This document shows, in pieces, positions 1 through 10,163 of a stretch of 64,000 nucleotides of DNA (its first letter is position 1; each line of letters opens with the position of its first letter). The stretch lies in contig CACVBU010000538.1 in NCBI GenBank assembly GCA_902728285.1, forward strand, positions 1-64,000, written 5' to 3'. The notes below the pieces were generated by a model, which saw only the letters and a list, made by a program, of their open reading frames with translations, did not search any database and was not told where the DNA came from. The stretch comes from Clytia hemisphaerica. Lineage: Eukaryota; Cnidaria; Hydrozoa; Leptothecata; Clytiidae. The translations under genes were made by a program, and so were the position numbers.

Positions 1-325
1 GAAGGCTCAAATTTGCAGAATTCCTAAGCATAACATAAGCATATATGTCAGCCTGAAATATTTTTCAAGTTGTCATTTCATCTGTTTAAAAAGGTTTGGT
101 AGAGGTCAAGTAAAAAAAGACATTCCACGGCTAGCTACATTTCAAAACCTGAACAAATTTTTACAAAATTTCTGAAAATTCACTAAAAACTTGGCTCGGG
201 GTGAATCATAAGCATGATTTATAAGCATATAATAAGCATAATCTATGCCTGAATGCTTTGAGAACTTAAGCATACACGAGCCTGACCAAGGGGCATACAC
301 TTGCTTATGAAAAAAACATGTATAG

Positions 326-525
326 GATAATACGATTATTGTTACGGGATTTAGTTCTTACAAACGACTGGAAGAATCCGGTATTCCGGCCTTATAAAAC
401 CCCCCGGCTAGCTACGCAGTAACTTGTGTCGCGAGAAAACAAAGGGTTTTTTCTGAAAACTAAAGAAAGTAACTAAAATTTGTTCCCTCAATTACTTTTT
501 GCTTTATTTCTACCATGTCTAGGTT
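326..525 (+). repeat. Dispersed repeat, copy 1
   Basis: This stretch, beginning at GATAATACGATTATTG and containing CCCCGGCTAGCTAC, is repeated in the same orientation at about 4452-4598, with the same order of blocks (TTACGGGATTTAG, AAACAAAGGG, TTTGCTTTATTTCTAC). The copies have diverged and no coding potential is visible. Bases 1-325 hold no feature I can name. Confidence 0.6.
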
Positions 526-531
526 TTGATA

Positions 532-774
532 CACGTTTTTTTATAAGAACAAACTATATAACAACACGAGGCTTTGATGGCTGAAATGTTAGGAACAAGT
601 TAAGAACATTCATTTTAAGGCTTTGCAGACTCTTAAATGGCCAATAATGGACAAAAATACTCACAAGATGTTGAAAATAAGAACATGTTAAGAACATTTT
701 CAGGCTTAAAACTCGAAAAGTTAAGAAGATCCTAAGGCTTCAGAAATTTTGGATGTTCTTATATAAAAAACGTG
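532..774. mobile_element. MITE with TA target duplication (family A, copy 1)
   Basis: The terminal inverted repeats begin CACGTTTTTTTATAAGAAC and end GTTCTTATATAAAAAACGTG. A TA lies on each side (530-531 and 775-776), as in Tc1/mariner-type insertion. A second copy lies in the opposite orientation at 2287-2535. No transposase is encoded. Bases 775-1179 show nothing. Confidence 0.7.
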
Positions 775-1179
775 TAGATCACAATGATCATATAATATTC
801 TCTGTTTTTTTTTTCACAGGGGAAGAAATAAGCTTCAACAATTTTGATTTACTTTTTACTACGTTGCCTTCCCTGTGAATAGAATCTTTTACGGTCTGTA
901 TAATCTTTATCCAGACCTGCTGTTATTTAAGGAATTTTTTCCGAATTTTTGTTTATATTTTCAAAATCTTCACAAGTCCTTCAACTTGTTTTTTTTCGCC
1001 GTTATATCGTAGTGATTCGTTGGTATTATACGTCTGCAAGGAAGTTCAAGCCAAAAATCTTGAACTATTTCTCTCATAGAGAGAAATATTGAGATCTCTA
1101 AGATATCTTTTTGCCATATTTTGGTCGAATTCCAATAAATTTTCCCGAGATCGTAAGAGATTTCTTGATTTTCTCAATT

Positions 1180-1418
1180 CTTCAATCTTGGATCATCATC
1201 ACTGTCAAAAAAATTTTCAAAAATATTCATTCAATCAAAAGATATCAAACAAAAATTATTGCTAGTTGACTCTATAAAATATAGTAAAAACTGGTAAAAA
1301 ACGACAAAAAACAGGCTTTTGTCGATCAACCAGCAATAAACTTTGTTTGATATCTTTTGATTGAATGAATATTTTTGAAAAATTTTTTGACATTGATGAT
1401 GATCTAAGATTGAAGAGT
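1180..1418. repeat. Near-perfect hairpin, arms about 95 bp
   Basis: The left arm (TTCAATCTTGGATCATCATC, continuing to about 1270) is matched in reverse complement by the right arm ending GATGATGATCTAAGATTGAA at about 1416. The loop is about 50 bp. Short ORFs read through this region are mirror images of the palindrome and are not genes. It is probably a foldback-type non-autonomous element. Bases 1419-2286 show no feature. Confidence 0.7.
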
Positions 1419-2286
1419 CACTCCTGTGAAAATGGTAATTACACCACATTTCTACAAAAAGTTGATTTTTTTCTTCTTCATTTTTCATTTTCATTTTCCT
1501 TTTTTTTCTCAAATTTTTTACTTGATAATATTCCACTCACGAATATCTTTTTAACAAGCACAAAATCGCAACTTGACTCGAATTCTCATCAAAAGTTACA
1601 GCCATTTTTTTCTCCAGCTGCAAATTATTTCGAGACAGACTATAGTCTCCAACCTCTGTTCCCAAAAGAAAAAATGGAACATTATGATCTATGACGTGGG
1701 TCACGTGTTTTGATGGGGAAATTGGGTGGGCTTCAATTTCCAATCCAAGAGCTTCCTTTCTAGCTTTACGGGCCTGAAAACAAGTGCGATCTGTTCTGAT
1801 CTGCGCAATTTATTCTGGGATACTTGTTATGGGCTAAAATCTAATGAACAAGAAAAACCCTTCTGATTCCCAACGTGATTTTTTGAAAGATTATGCATGG
1901 GATATTTCATAATGAATTTCCCAAGGAAGGCTTCGAAGCGCAAAGAGAAGCTACAATTTCTCTAAAATAAGCAATCGCATATACTAAAATATCTATATAT
2001 GGTTTTTAAGCAAAAATATGAAGTAAAAATTCCTTTTCCTCTTTTCGACGGAAAAAAAATACGGTAGTTTCGGTGGTTACCAAAAAATATTATTTTCTCT
2101 ACGTCAATCAAGTGAATGAAATCTTTTTGTCCCAAGTCCTTAAAAGCCCTTAATTTCGTTCATTCTGAAATAGTGTTTTACACAGTTACATACTTAGGGT
2201 GTTGATCAATGAGCCTTTATGCTTGTATATTTAGTTAGTTGACTTTCACTAATTCGAACTCGAACGAGGCATCTTCTTTGGTCGAA

Positions 2287-2535
2287 CACGTTTTTTTATA
2301 AGAATATAAAAAAAATTCGGTTACATTTGGATGTTCTTAACTTTTTGAGTTTTATGCCTAAAAAATATTCTTAACATGTTCTTAATTTCGTCTATTTTTT
2401 TAGTGTCTTTGGCCGTTTTCCTAGGAAATTGAGTGCTTTAAAGTCCGCTAAGTCTTAAATTGTTCTTAACTTGTTCTTAATATTTTGGCCATCAAAGTCT
2501 TATGATCTTATATAGTTTGCTCTTATAAAAAAGTG
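2287..2535. mobile_element. MITE family A, copy 2 (inverted)
   Basis: This is a reverse-complement relative of 532-774. It starts CACGTTTTTTTATAAGAATA and ends CTTATAAAAAAGTG, with TA at 2536-2537. The left flank is AA rather than TA, so the left target copy has mutated. The internal GTTCTTAAC and AACATGTTCTTAA blocks occur in both copies. Confidence 0.65.
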
Positions 2536-2559
2536 TATAAGTAGATTAGCGAGAGGTTG

Positions 2560-3039
2560 TAATACACAGGTTGCAAAATTAAAGTCGGAGACAAATCACG
2601 CTTTTACTCGAAATTTTTATGTGCTTGTTACATGACATTTATTTCTGATTGGTTCAATTTATTGATACTAATAAAGTTATCAGCTGTAAGTTGTAAAGCA
2701 AGTAACATGGGAATAAAATTGCGTGAACTTTTTCGAGTAATCACATGTTTTGACTACAGGGTGTCCCTAATTAAAGTATCGAGTCGAAACACCACTATGA
2801 GTAGAAAGTTTTATGTGCGTGTTCACAAAATTGTATTTTAAGCTCTCCCTCTTTTTTCTTTGTCATTACGATTAATTTATACGTTGTAACTACCTTTTGT
2901 AATAAGCCTGTGTGATGGAGAACGTTCTTATATTTTAGCGATAACACACACAAACTTTTCTACTCAATCGCATGTTCAAACTCGATACTTTAATTAGGGA
3001 CACCCTGTACAGTGATATAATTTTGCAACCCGTGTATTA
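2560..3039. mobile_element. Foldback element with a nested inverted repeat
   Basis: The outer ends are TAATACACAGGTTGCAAAAT and its approximate complement ATTTTGCAACCCGTGTATTA. A second inverted pair lies inside: CAGGGTGTCCCTAATTAAAG at about 2757 and CTTTAATTAGGGACACCCTG at about 2988. The 69-codon ORF at 2632-2841 lies within the element and resembles nothing I recognise. Confidence 0.6.
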
Positions 3040-3205
3040 AAGGGCGTATTTTCAGAGGTTTTCTCTTTGGTGGTATTTGATTAATACTTCAAATTATCAA
3101 GAGTCAACTGCATTCGTAAACTGTTAAAATACGTCGCCTATGAAACTGACGAATGATTACGCTGGCTGGCCGCTTGACACTTTACGGTTGCATAATAATT
3201 CAGTA

Positions 3206-3348
3206 GCGTAGGCAGGAGGGGCGCAAAATTTGTATAGGAGAGCAGACTTTTATGACAAAGTAATTCTCTATTCATAATATAAAAAAATAATTACTTTGTC
3301 ATAAAAATCTGCTTTCCTACACAAATGTTGCGCCCCTCCTGCCTACGC
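3206..3348. mobile_element. 143 bp MITE, almost entirely palindromic
   Basis: The element starts GCGTAGGCAGGAGGGGCGC and ends GCGCCCCTCCTGCCTACGC, with TA on both sides (3204-3205 and 3349-3350). The arms also match through AATTACTTTGTCATAAAA, leaving a short AT loop. There is no coding sequence. Confidence 0.8.
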
Positions 3349-5560
3349 TATTGATTAGTTAGACTATGTTATAGTCTAAGACGAATCACTATCTAAGAAA
3401 AAAGCCGAAAGCCGAAGAAAATTCGCAGACGGGTTTTTTTGCCGATAAGAGTTTACAGTCGGTAGAGTTGCTTCGAAACTCTACCGCCGATTTTTTTTTC
3501 CGTGTACCGCCATAACGCCATCATACCGCCATATTTTCCCGCCTTTACTATCATTGTAACGGACGATAACATCGTCTACTGATTAGTATATCATATATCG
3601 ACTTATTTCCAGATTTATGAGAACGCAGAATTCTGGTGATAACCTGAGATCTAACCACAACAAAATTACGTGTTGAATAAATTTGTCTTTACCATAAAAA
3701 CAGCAATATTCTTTCACAGTTTTTTAGTATCAGAAAAAAATGACGATTTTGGACACACAATTTGTTCCTAATTTTCAGAAAGAATCTTTCCATTTTCGTG
3801 ATCTTGGAGCCCTTTCACGGATCTTATTGATTCTTTACCTAATAACCTAGCCCCTAGGGCCGATTCCCCTCGTTTAAAATAAATTTAAAAAAAAATCTGA
3901 TTGGATGTCTTTACACATAGCCCTGGGCGCGAAGTTGTGCTCATCTTGATGGAAAATATATCCGCTTTTCCCTCTTTGTTTTGCTTTTATGTGCGTGTGC
4001 CTACCACAAAATTTTCTATTTGAGATCAGAAGAAAACGCATGGAATGAAAACAAATATACGAAATGTGTAAAATATGTTTTGAACTTTGGTGTCTGGTGG
4101 TTCTTTATGATAGTGTGTTACACGTCAGCTTTTTTCGTTCGTTCGTTCGTTCGTTCGTTCGTTCGTTCTTTTAGTCTGTTGTAGATATTATAGAAAAAAA
4201 CATCCCTGTTTCAGTGAGCCGGTGAAGTTTTGAAATCCAACGGGGTAGCTATAAAAAAGAAACATTTCACCGGGTTTGAATTTGAGATATCAAAAAATCT
4301 CACTGGAATGAAAACTTTTGACTCAATTTCACCGGATAGGGCTAGCGAGTCTGGTTTTCTTAGAATATTGACCTAATTGATACGATCATTGACCGGGACA
4401 AGGTAGACTGGAGTCGTTTATAATGCGTGTAATACAGTAGTATAGGCGTTATATGATAATATGATTATTGTTACGGGATTTAGTTTGTATAAACCCCGGC
4501 TAGCTACCCAGAAACTTGCTTAGCAAGAAAGCAAAGGGTTTTTCTGAAAACAAAAGATTCCCTCCATTACTATTTGCTTTATTTCTACTAAGTCTGAATT
4601 AGTCGCCTAGCAAGCTAGACTAGGAACAAGGTCATAAATTTCTCAGTTTTGATTGGGGTAGAGAGTTTTATTTAATTATGACCGGGTTATTCATTATTCT
4701 ACCGGGGAATAATATTTTTTGGCAATTATTTAAACTGGGTTATCCACTGGGGTGGATCTGATCGGGTTGCTCTGATACAGCATGGCTGGAACCCCCCCCC
4801 CCCTGGCCTGAGGGGGGGGCTAAAAGGTCGAGCAGCAATTGGTACCTGATTTTAGCCTGTTTCTAGGGGGGACTAACCATGTTAGGGGTCACCTAATTTT
4901 TTTTCAGATGGACCTGGGGGCTAGATAAAGTCTAGTAATAAAGTCTAGTAAACTTTCCGGACATGGGAAACTTTCATCCTGGCATTTGAAATTCTCAAAA
5001 ATTTCTGCTCGCTTCGCTCGCAACCAAATTTTTAGATCATGTTCATTCTGAGATTTGTCATTCTGTGGTATTCATCAATCTGGCCATTCAAATGACCGTT
5101 AAGGAAAAACTAAAAACCTTCCTATTGGATAAAATGTATTACGTATTTTGCTAAAATTTCTGGAAAATTGTCATTGGCTTAGGGGTCACCTAAAATATTT
5201 GGCAACCAGGGGTTACCTAAATCTTAGGGGTCACCTGAATTCTTAGGGGGCACCTAAAACCTGCTGCCAAGCCATGTACAGGGGTGTCAATAACAGTGTT
5301 CAGGCTATTGAGTTTTAAGCCTTTAGGGCTAGATAGCAAAATTTAACCTTTTATAAGTAAGAAAAAGTGAAGCTTTAATAGTGATAATAGGAGGCTTCAT
5401 TTCCTAGTTGAGACTTTTCACTCCATTCCTTCGTGCTTCAAATTCAAAGGTTCAGGCTTTTGTACAGCCTCCGTCACGTCTGCCTTGACCAATAATTGGT
5501 GGTGTAGCTGCTCCTGACCAACATGCTGCTCCTTTACCATTTCGCTTCTCTTCTTTTCAG
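3349..5560. other. Gene-free stretch with simple repeats
   Basis: I see no gene here. It holds a (TTCG)n microsatellite at about 4133-4168 that forces open reading frames of FVRS repeats, the second copy of the 326-525 repeat at about 4452-4598, and C- and G-rich tracts at about 4790-4820. Phrases of the type AGGGGTCACCTAA recur around 4880 and 5180-5250. The leader exon of the downstream peptide gene, if it has one, would lie here or further upstream. Confidence 0.5.
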
Positions 5561-8500
5561 ATGAAATTAATTCAATTAATTTTGGGCTTGATGTCAACGG
5601 TTGTGATCCATGGTTATACGATAAAAGGTATGACAATCTTCTTCCATTTTAATGTTTGCTTTGCCTTTCTTTGATTTTAAAAGCTGACAAAAAAGGAAGC
5701 AATTCGCCCAGGTATATTTTAAATCGCAAACTGAATTTTTTGTTCAACAACTTTATGTGATTTTATTCATCCTCCTCCAAAATTAAAACTGATTCCACGA
5801 AAAGCGTTTAATTTGCTTTCAAACATGTTTTTCTTTCAGGTCACCAACCAACAGAGAAAACAAACAAGAAAAATGAAGAAGAAAAGGAAAATAATTCTCA
5901 CGAAAAACAATATTCAAATATCCTTATCAAGCAAAATGAGGATCTAGGTAACGAAACAAAAATTCTATTACCATCGGCCCTCTCAAATCACTTTCCGCCA
6001 TACAATGTTTTAGAGGCAATAATTGGACTTTTCAACCTGTCAACATTGTTGGAGGGGAGGGGAATGCTATTGCATTGATTAAACTATTAGCCAAATTCTG
6101 GAGCCGCTCGCTGCGCTGCCGTGCGTAGCTTGTAGGGACAAAAACTACTTTCGCTTTCGTTTTTAGGCGGCATTCGCAGATATTTGGTAAGAAAACAGTG
6201 AAACTCCCCCTTCTTTTTACCATCAAAAAATAGGAAAAAGAGATTGGATTTATGTTGGAGATTTATGTTGGAACTTTTATTGGATTTCAAGAAAAAACCT
6301 CTTCCAAACATGAAACGTTTATAATCACTCATAGTTTGGGGAATTTTCCATTATCCCGGCCACAGTCTTTGGCCTATAGCCTATGAACTTTAGTACTGTA
6401 TATGCTTTATTTGGGCTATGACTTTTCGTAGAAAAACTTTTTCTGCTCACTTTGGGCCTCAGTTGAGTATGATAGGTAGATTTTGGGTTGGGAAATAGGT
6501 AAAAAGTAAAATTATACATAAACATGTTTGAGTGTTTGAGAGTATTTTGACTTGACTTCATGTTATGTTTTTCTTATCTTTACCACACCAAAATTATCCA
6601 ACAAAATAGAATTTATAAACTATTTTCAAGCATAAAAATATTTGGCTGAAGCAAATTTTTTACAAATTTTATATATTTAATGATAAAGTAAAAACATCTC
6701 GAAATTTTATTATAATTTTTATGACAGTACTTTTTCTGTTGGGAAGTTGAAAGCTTTTCCACCAAACAGAATTGAGCACTGATAACTAATAATCCAAATA
6801 AAAAAATAATTTCAGACAGTGCTTTAGGCATCATAACTTTGCCTGAAAATGCAATGACTACAAAGTGGATTTGTACCGTCAAGGGCTCTAACTTGGGACA
6901 GTCTGACAAAACATGGGACAGCAAAACATGGAACCTTCAAAGTCATTTAATTAACATAGTCCCAAATCATAGAAAACAAACTTGTTGTCAACAGAGATTT
7001 AACAGTGAAAATACAGTCCAGAAAGTCAACCACCCCATGATATGACCACTCGTCCCAAGTTAGAGCTGTTGACGGTATGTCGGATATCCAAAACAATAAC
7101 AATCCATTATATGATATACACAGTCATGTCAATGTCGTAACATGCTTTCAATTTTTTGCGGTATTTCCAAAATTTCAGAATTTTTGGGCACTTTTTTCGG
7201 ATTCGCTTATCCTTTTCTTTTCCTGGATCCAATCAAAACCTGCACGTAAAACGTACCCCAAAATCAGTCACTTTTATAAACATTATAACTTGGTCTTTGA
7301 CGACTGGGAAGATTCAACGACAAAATTTTGAGAGTTAACGTAAAGTTTATCCTTCAGCGCAATCAGTGATGAATCCGATATGACCGATGGTGTCTCTTCA
7401 GCCATTTTTGAGATGAATAAAATGAATCATGAAATTTTTGTTATCTTAAGAGATGGGTGAAACCATGTTTGAACTATGAGCCTATATCTTGGATATCTCT
7501 CTCATATCAAAACTGTTCAATGCGATCGAAAAAATCTTTCCCAGCTGAATTCCATGATAGGGAATGTTCGTGAAGCTATTATAGTCATTGTTTGCACCAA
7601 TATAAAGTTACTTCTGCAAGTTAGTAGTCTCCATCAACAGCTTTCGAAAGCAGCAAAATCGACAAAACTACTTGAGTGAAGTTTGTAAACAAAAAAGCAA
7701 GTTTCACACATTCATTATGCTCAAAAAGTATTGTCTGTTATTCCAATGTATGATAGAAGTCTATTCCAACACATTTGATGTTGGTTCCAAGCAGTATTCT
7801 TCTTCTTTCTTCCCAAGAGTCACCAAATCTACTCAAAAAGCACTGTTTTGCAGTGCTTCCCCAGCAAAAAATGTAAACAAAATAGCTTCCGCCTCGATTT
7901 TTGTCCCGACACGCGCATCAACTGCAGCGCAGCGAGCGGCTCCAGAATTTGGCTAATGGCAAACTGTAGTGTCATAATTATAGAAGCCAATAACTGAATC
8001 TCCCAGGTAGGATTTGAAGCCGTTGAATCCTTGTTGAGGAGTTGCGCGGTCTGCGTGGATTGCACACAAATGCCGGATTAAATTTTTTTTGCTAGATTTT
8101 CAAAAATGTACCGCCACTCGAAAACAAAGAAATCGTTAGATTCAATCCGTCATAAAAAATACGGCGCACATTTTAAATGCTTCACTTATTCTTGCCTGAG
8201 AAAGGTTAAAGATTCGCTTCTAGCCTTTTCGGGCTTCTATTTCATCGCTACCAGTACCACTCTGCTGAAAATGGCCAAAAATCTAAGCAACTTGGCCTAC
8301 CAGTCGCAGCGTACAAAAATTATGCGTAGGTCAGAACTTCCACAAATCAGGACGGAATCTTTCAAACTGTAGAAGTGGAAACCCTAAAAGTGGAATCCAG
8401 CTTCAGTATGATGTTATATTGATGGTCTTTAATTTATTGAAGTCTTAATTTCTGGCCAAAAATATGGCACTGTGAAGCTATGAATAAGAAGGATTTTTCC

Positions 8501-9547
8501 TGCATCTTTGAAAACTGACCGCTACAGAAATTTCAATTTTCAATTTTCAATTTTCTTTTCATCGCAGTGGTTCAGCTGTTGGAGATTTTGAAGAAATACA
8601 AAAAATCTAAAGAAGATTCAACATTATCAACGAGGATTACAAAAACCAATATAAACAGCCAAAGTAGTGGTGAGTTTTTTCTTAGTTCACAACCAAATAA
8701 ATGTCCAAGGAAGTGTTTTTTACTTTTACTATAATGATTTTAAAGCTATACCAACCTGGAAACTTTTGGACTACCTTAAAATTCTTGAAAAATCTGATGT
8801 GCTTTTTGTATGGTGGAAAAAAGTGTTCCCAACTACTAAGCTTTAAAATAGAGGTGTATTAACATTATTAAATTTTTACTGAATTTTCGGTTCGTAATTT
8901 TTTCAGAACATAATGATGACAATATTGAAAGTAATGAAATAGTGAAAAAATGTTTTGGTTTCGGCTGGAGAAATTGTCCTGGAAAACGAGAGGCTCAAAT
9001 AAATCGAGTGAAGACAGCTTCTAGACCAGTGAAAAGTTACGAAGACCCTTCGAGGAAAAACATGCTTTGTAAATGTAAGTACTCTAAAAAAGCCAAATTC
9101 CTACCCAGACCCCTTGTTCGCTTTTTTATGATTCTGTAAGCGTCGAAGATTTAAAAAATGGCGCAAGTGGCTCTTGTGTTGACCAAATTTTCATATTTAC
9201 TTAGATCAACCGTAAAGGGATCTGGTTCGATTTCGGTAAGGGTGATTTTACCTGTGAATCTTCGAACACAGATCGATGCATCATTCGAATTCGAACTCGT
9301 TCAGTTTATGGAATAGGCTTGATAATTGTTACCCACATCATGTTTAAATTCAACGGATTTTTGTTGAATTAATTATTATAAGATAAGATAAGAAAACTCT
9401 TAGATTAATTTTAGTGCTATCCCTCAAACATTTTCATTTTCTTATCTTTTAGTGAGAAGGTTTTTACAACTGGCAAAGATATACATGGAGCTGAATTCGT
9501 TATGGAACATCAAAGCGCCCGATGAAGCAAGGAGGGACATATTTTGA
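5561..9547 (+). CDS. Candidate secreted peptide-hormone/neuropeptide precursor, 179 aa
   Basis: Five exons join in phase: 5561-5627, 5840-5947, 8568-8669, 8907-9074 and 9453-9547, all with GT donors and AG acceptors. The predicted product is 179 residues. Residues 1-18 form a hydrophobic signal peptide (MKLIQLILGLMSTVVIHG). Residues 23-105 are hydrophilic and rich in K, E and N. Residues 106-120 read KK-CFGFGWRNCP-GKR: a dibasic site, a ten-residue peptide with cysteines at 108 and 116, then an amidation glycine and a second dibasic site (8945-8989). The tail (121-179) has a third cysteine at 147 and an amphipathic stretch RRFLQLAKIYMELNSLW. By the general logic of neuropeptide precursors this would release a cyclic C-terminally amidated decapeptide acting outside the cell. 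I do not recognise the family: the C-X7-C spacing differs from vasopressin/oxytocin (C-X4-C) and CCAP (C-X5-C). ATG directly follows an AG acceptor, so a 5' UTR exon or spliced leader is expected. The exons are inferred by eye. A cysteine-containing secreted protein that is not a hormone is the main alternative. Confidence 0.62.
6090..7953. mobile_element. 1.86 kb TIR element inside an intron of the peptide gene
   Basis: The ends are GCCAAATTCTGGAGCCGCTC and its exact complement GAGCGGCTCCAGAATTTGGC; about 31 bp match, including CGCTGCGCTGC, and TA flanks both sides. The element lies between coding exons 2 and 3 of the peptide gene. Internal ORFs (for example 7476-7679 and 7672-7956) show no transposase motif, so it is probably non-autonomous. 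A smaller TIR element is nested at 6876-7075. Confidence 0.75.
6876..7075. mobile_element. 200 bp MITE nested in the 1.86 kb element
   Basis: The terminal repeats are CCGTCAAGGGCTCTAACTTG and CAAGTTAGAGCTGTTGACGG, flanked by TA at 6874-6875 and 7076-7077. A related end (ACCGTCAACTGCTCTAACTTGGGAC) appears at about 25813, so the family has other copies. Confidence 0.7.
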
Positions 9548-9879
9548 TTTTTGTAAAAAAACATTTTACTAAGGTTTATATTTGTGAATTACTTTCATAG
9601 TTAATTATCATATTTATTTAGCGAATGTTCATACGTGATAAAACCTAACTCAAGATATCGGCAAAACATTGATATTTCAGTTAAAAAATCCGTCGAAAAA
9701 CACGTCAAAATAATGGTTTCAAAAGCGTCACTATCGAAAAACACCATTCGACGTCACGCAAAATATGTTTTGTTATAATTTGGACGTTCCTAAACTCACC
9801 CGAGTAACCCATTCATACCATGAAAAGTATTCATTCCTTTCCTCGGTATCATTGGTGTCATTCTAAGGTTTCTAATGAC

Positions 9880-10163
9880 CAGTGGCGTGGTGGGAAAATT
9901 TTGCTAGGGTGGCCAAGCAGAATTTGGCGCCGTTTTTGGAGATTTTTTTGTTTTCGGCGCCCTCTCTCTATATACATTTAGTAGAAGAGTGTGCGAGCGA
10001 AGCGAGCCAGTGAAATTTTGAGGTGATAAGGGGCGCGATTTTTGGTTTTTCAGTTGCCAATCTTTTGATAGGGGCGTCTGGAAAATCCTTCTTGGCGCCC
10101 CTTCTCAAAAAGGCTCCGCTGGTGGGCCTGGCCCACCTGGCCCCCCTTGCCACCACGCCACTG
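9880..10163. mobile_element. Non-autonomous hAT-type element with 8 bp target duplication
   Basis: The 284 bp element starts CAGTGGCGTGGTGG and ends CCACCACGCCACTG. It is flanked on both sides by CTAATGAC (9872-9879 and 10164-10171), a perfect 8 bp target duplication as expected for hAT transposition. The CAGTGGCG terminus also fits hAT ends. The overlapping ORFs on both strands (9968-10156 and 10023-10232) are chance readings of its GC-rich interior. Confidence 0.85.

Noticed and set aside
1231-1694. Two ORFs on opposite strands
   Set aside because: They overlap or flank a perfect hairpin and have low-complexity F/S-rich readings.
4133-4168. CRISPR-like regular repeats
   Set aside because: This is a 4 bp microsatellite without spacers, and the DNA is clearly eukaryotic.
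3981-4184. 67-codon ORF ending in FVRSFVRS
   Set aside because: The tail is a TTCG microsatellite, and the frame starts from a TTG.
5418-5636. 72-codon minus-strand ORF
   Set aside because: It overlaps the signal-peptide exon of the plus-strand gene, which has far better splice and protein evidence.
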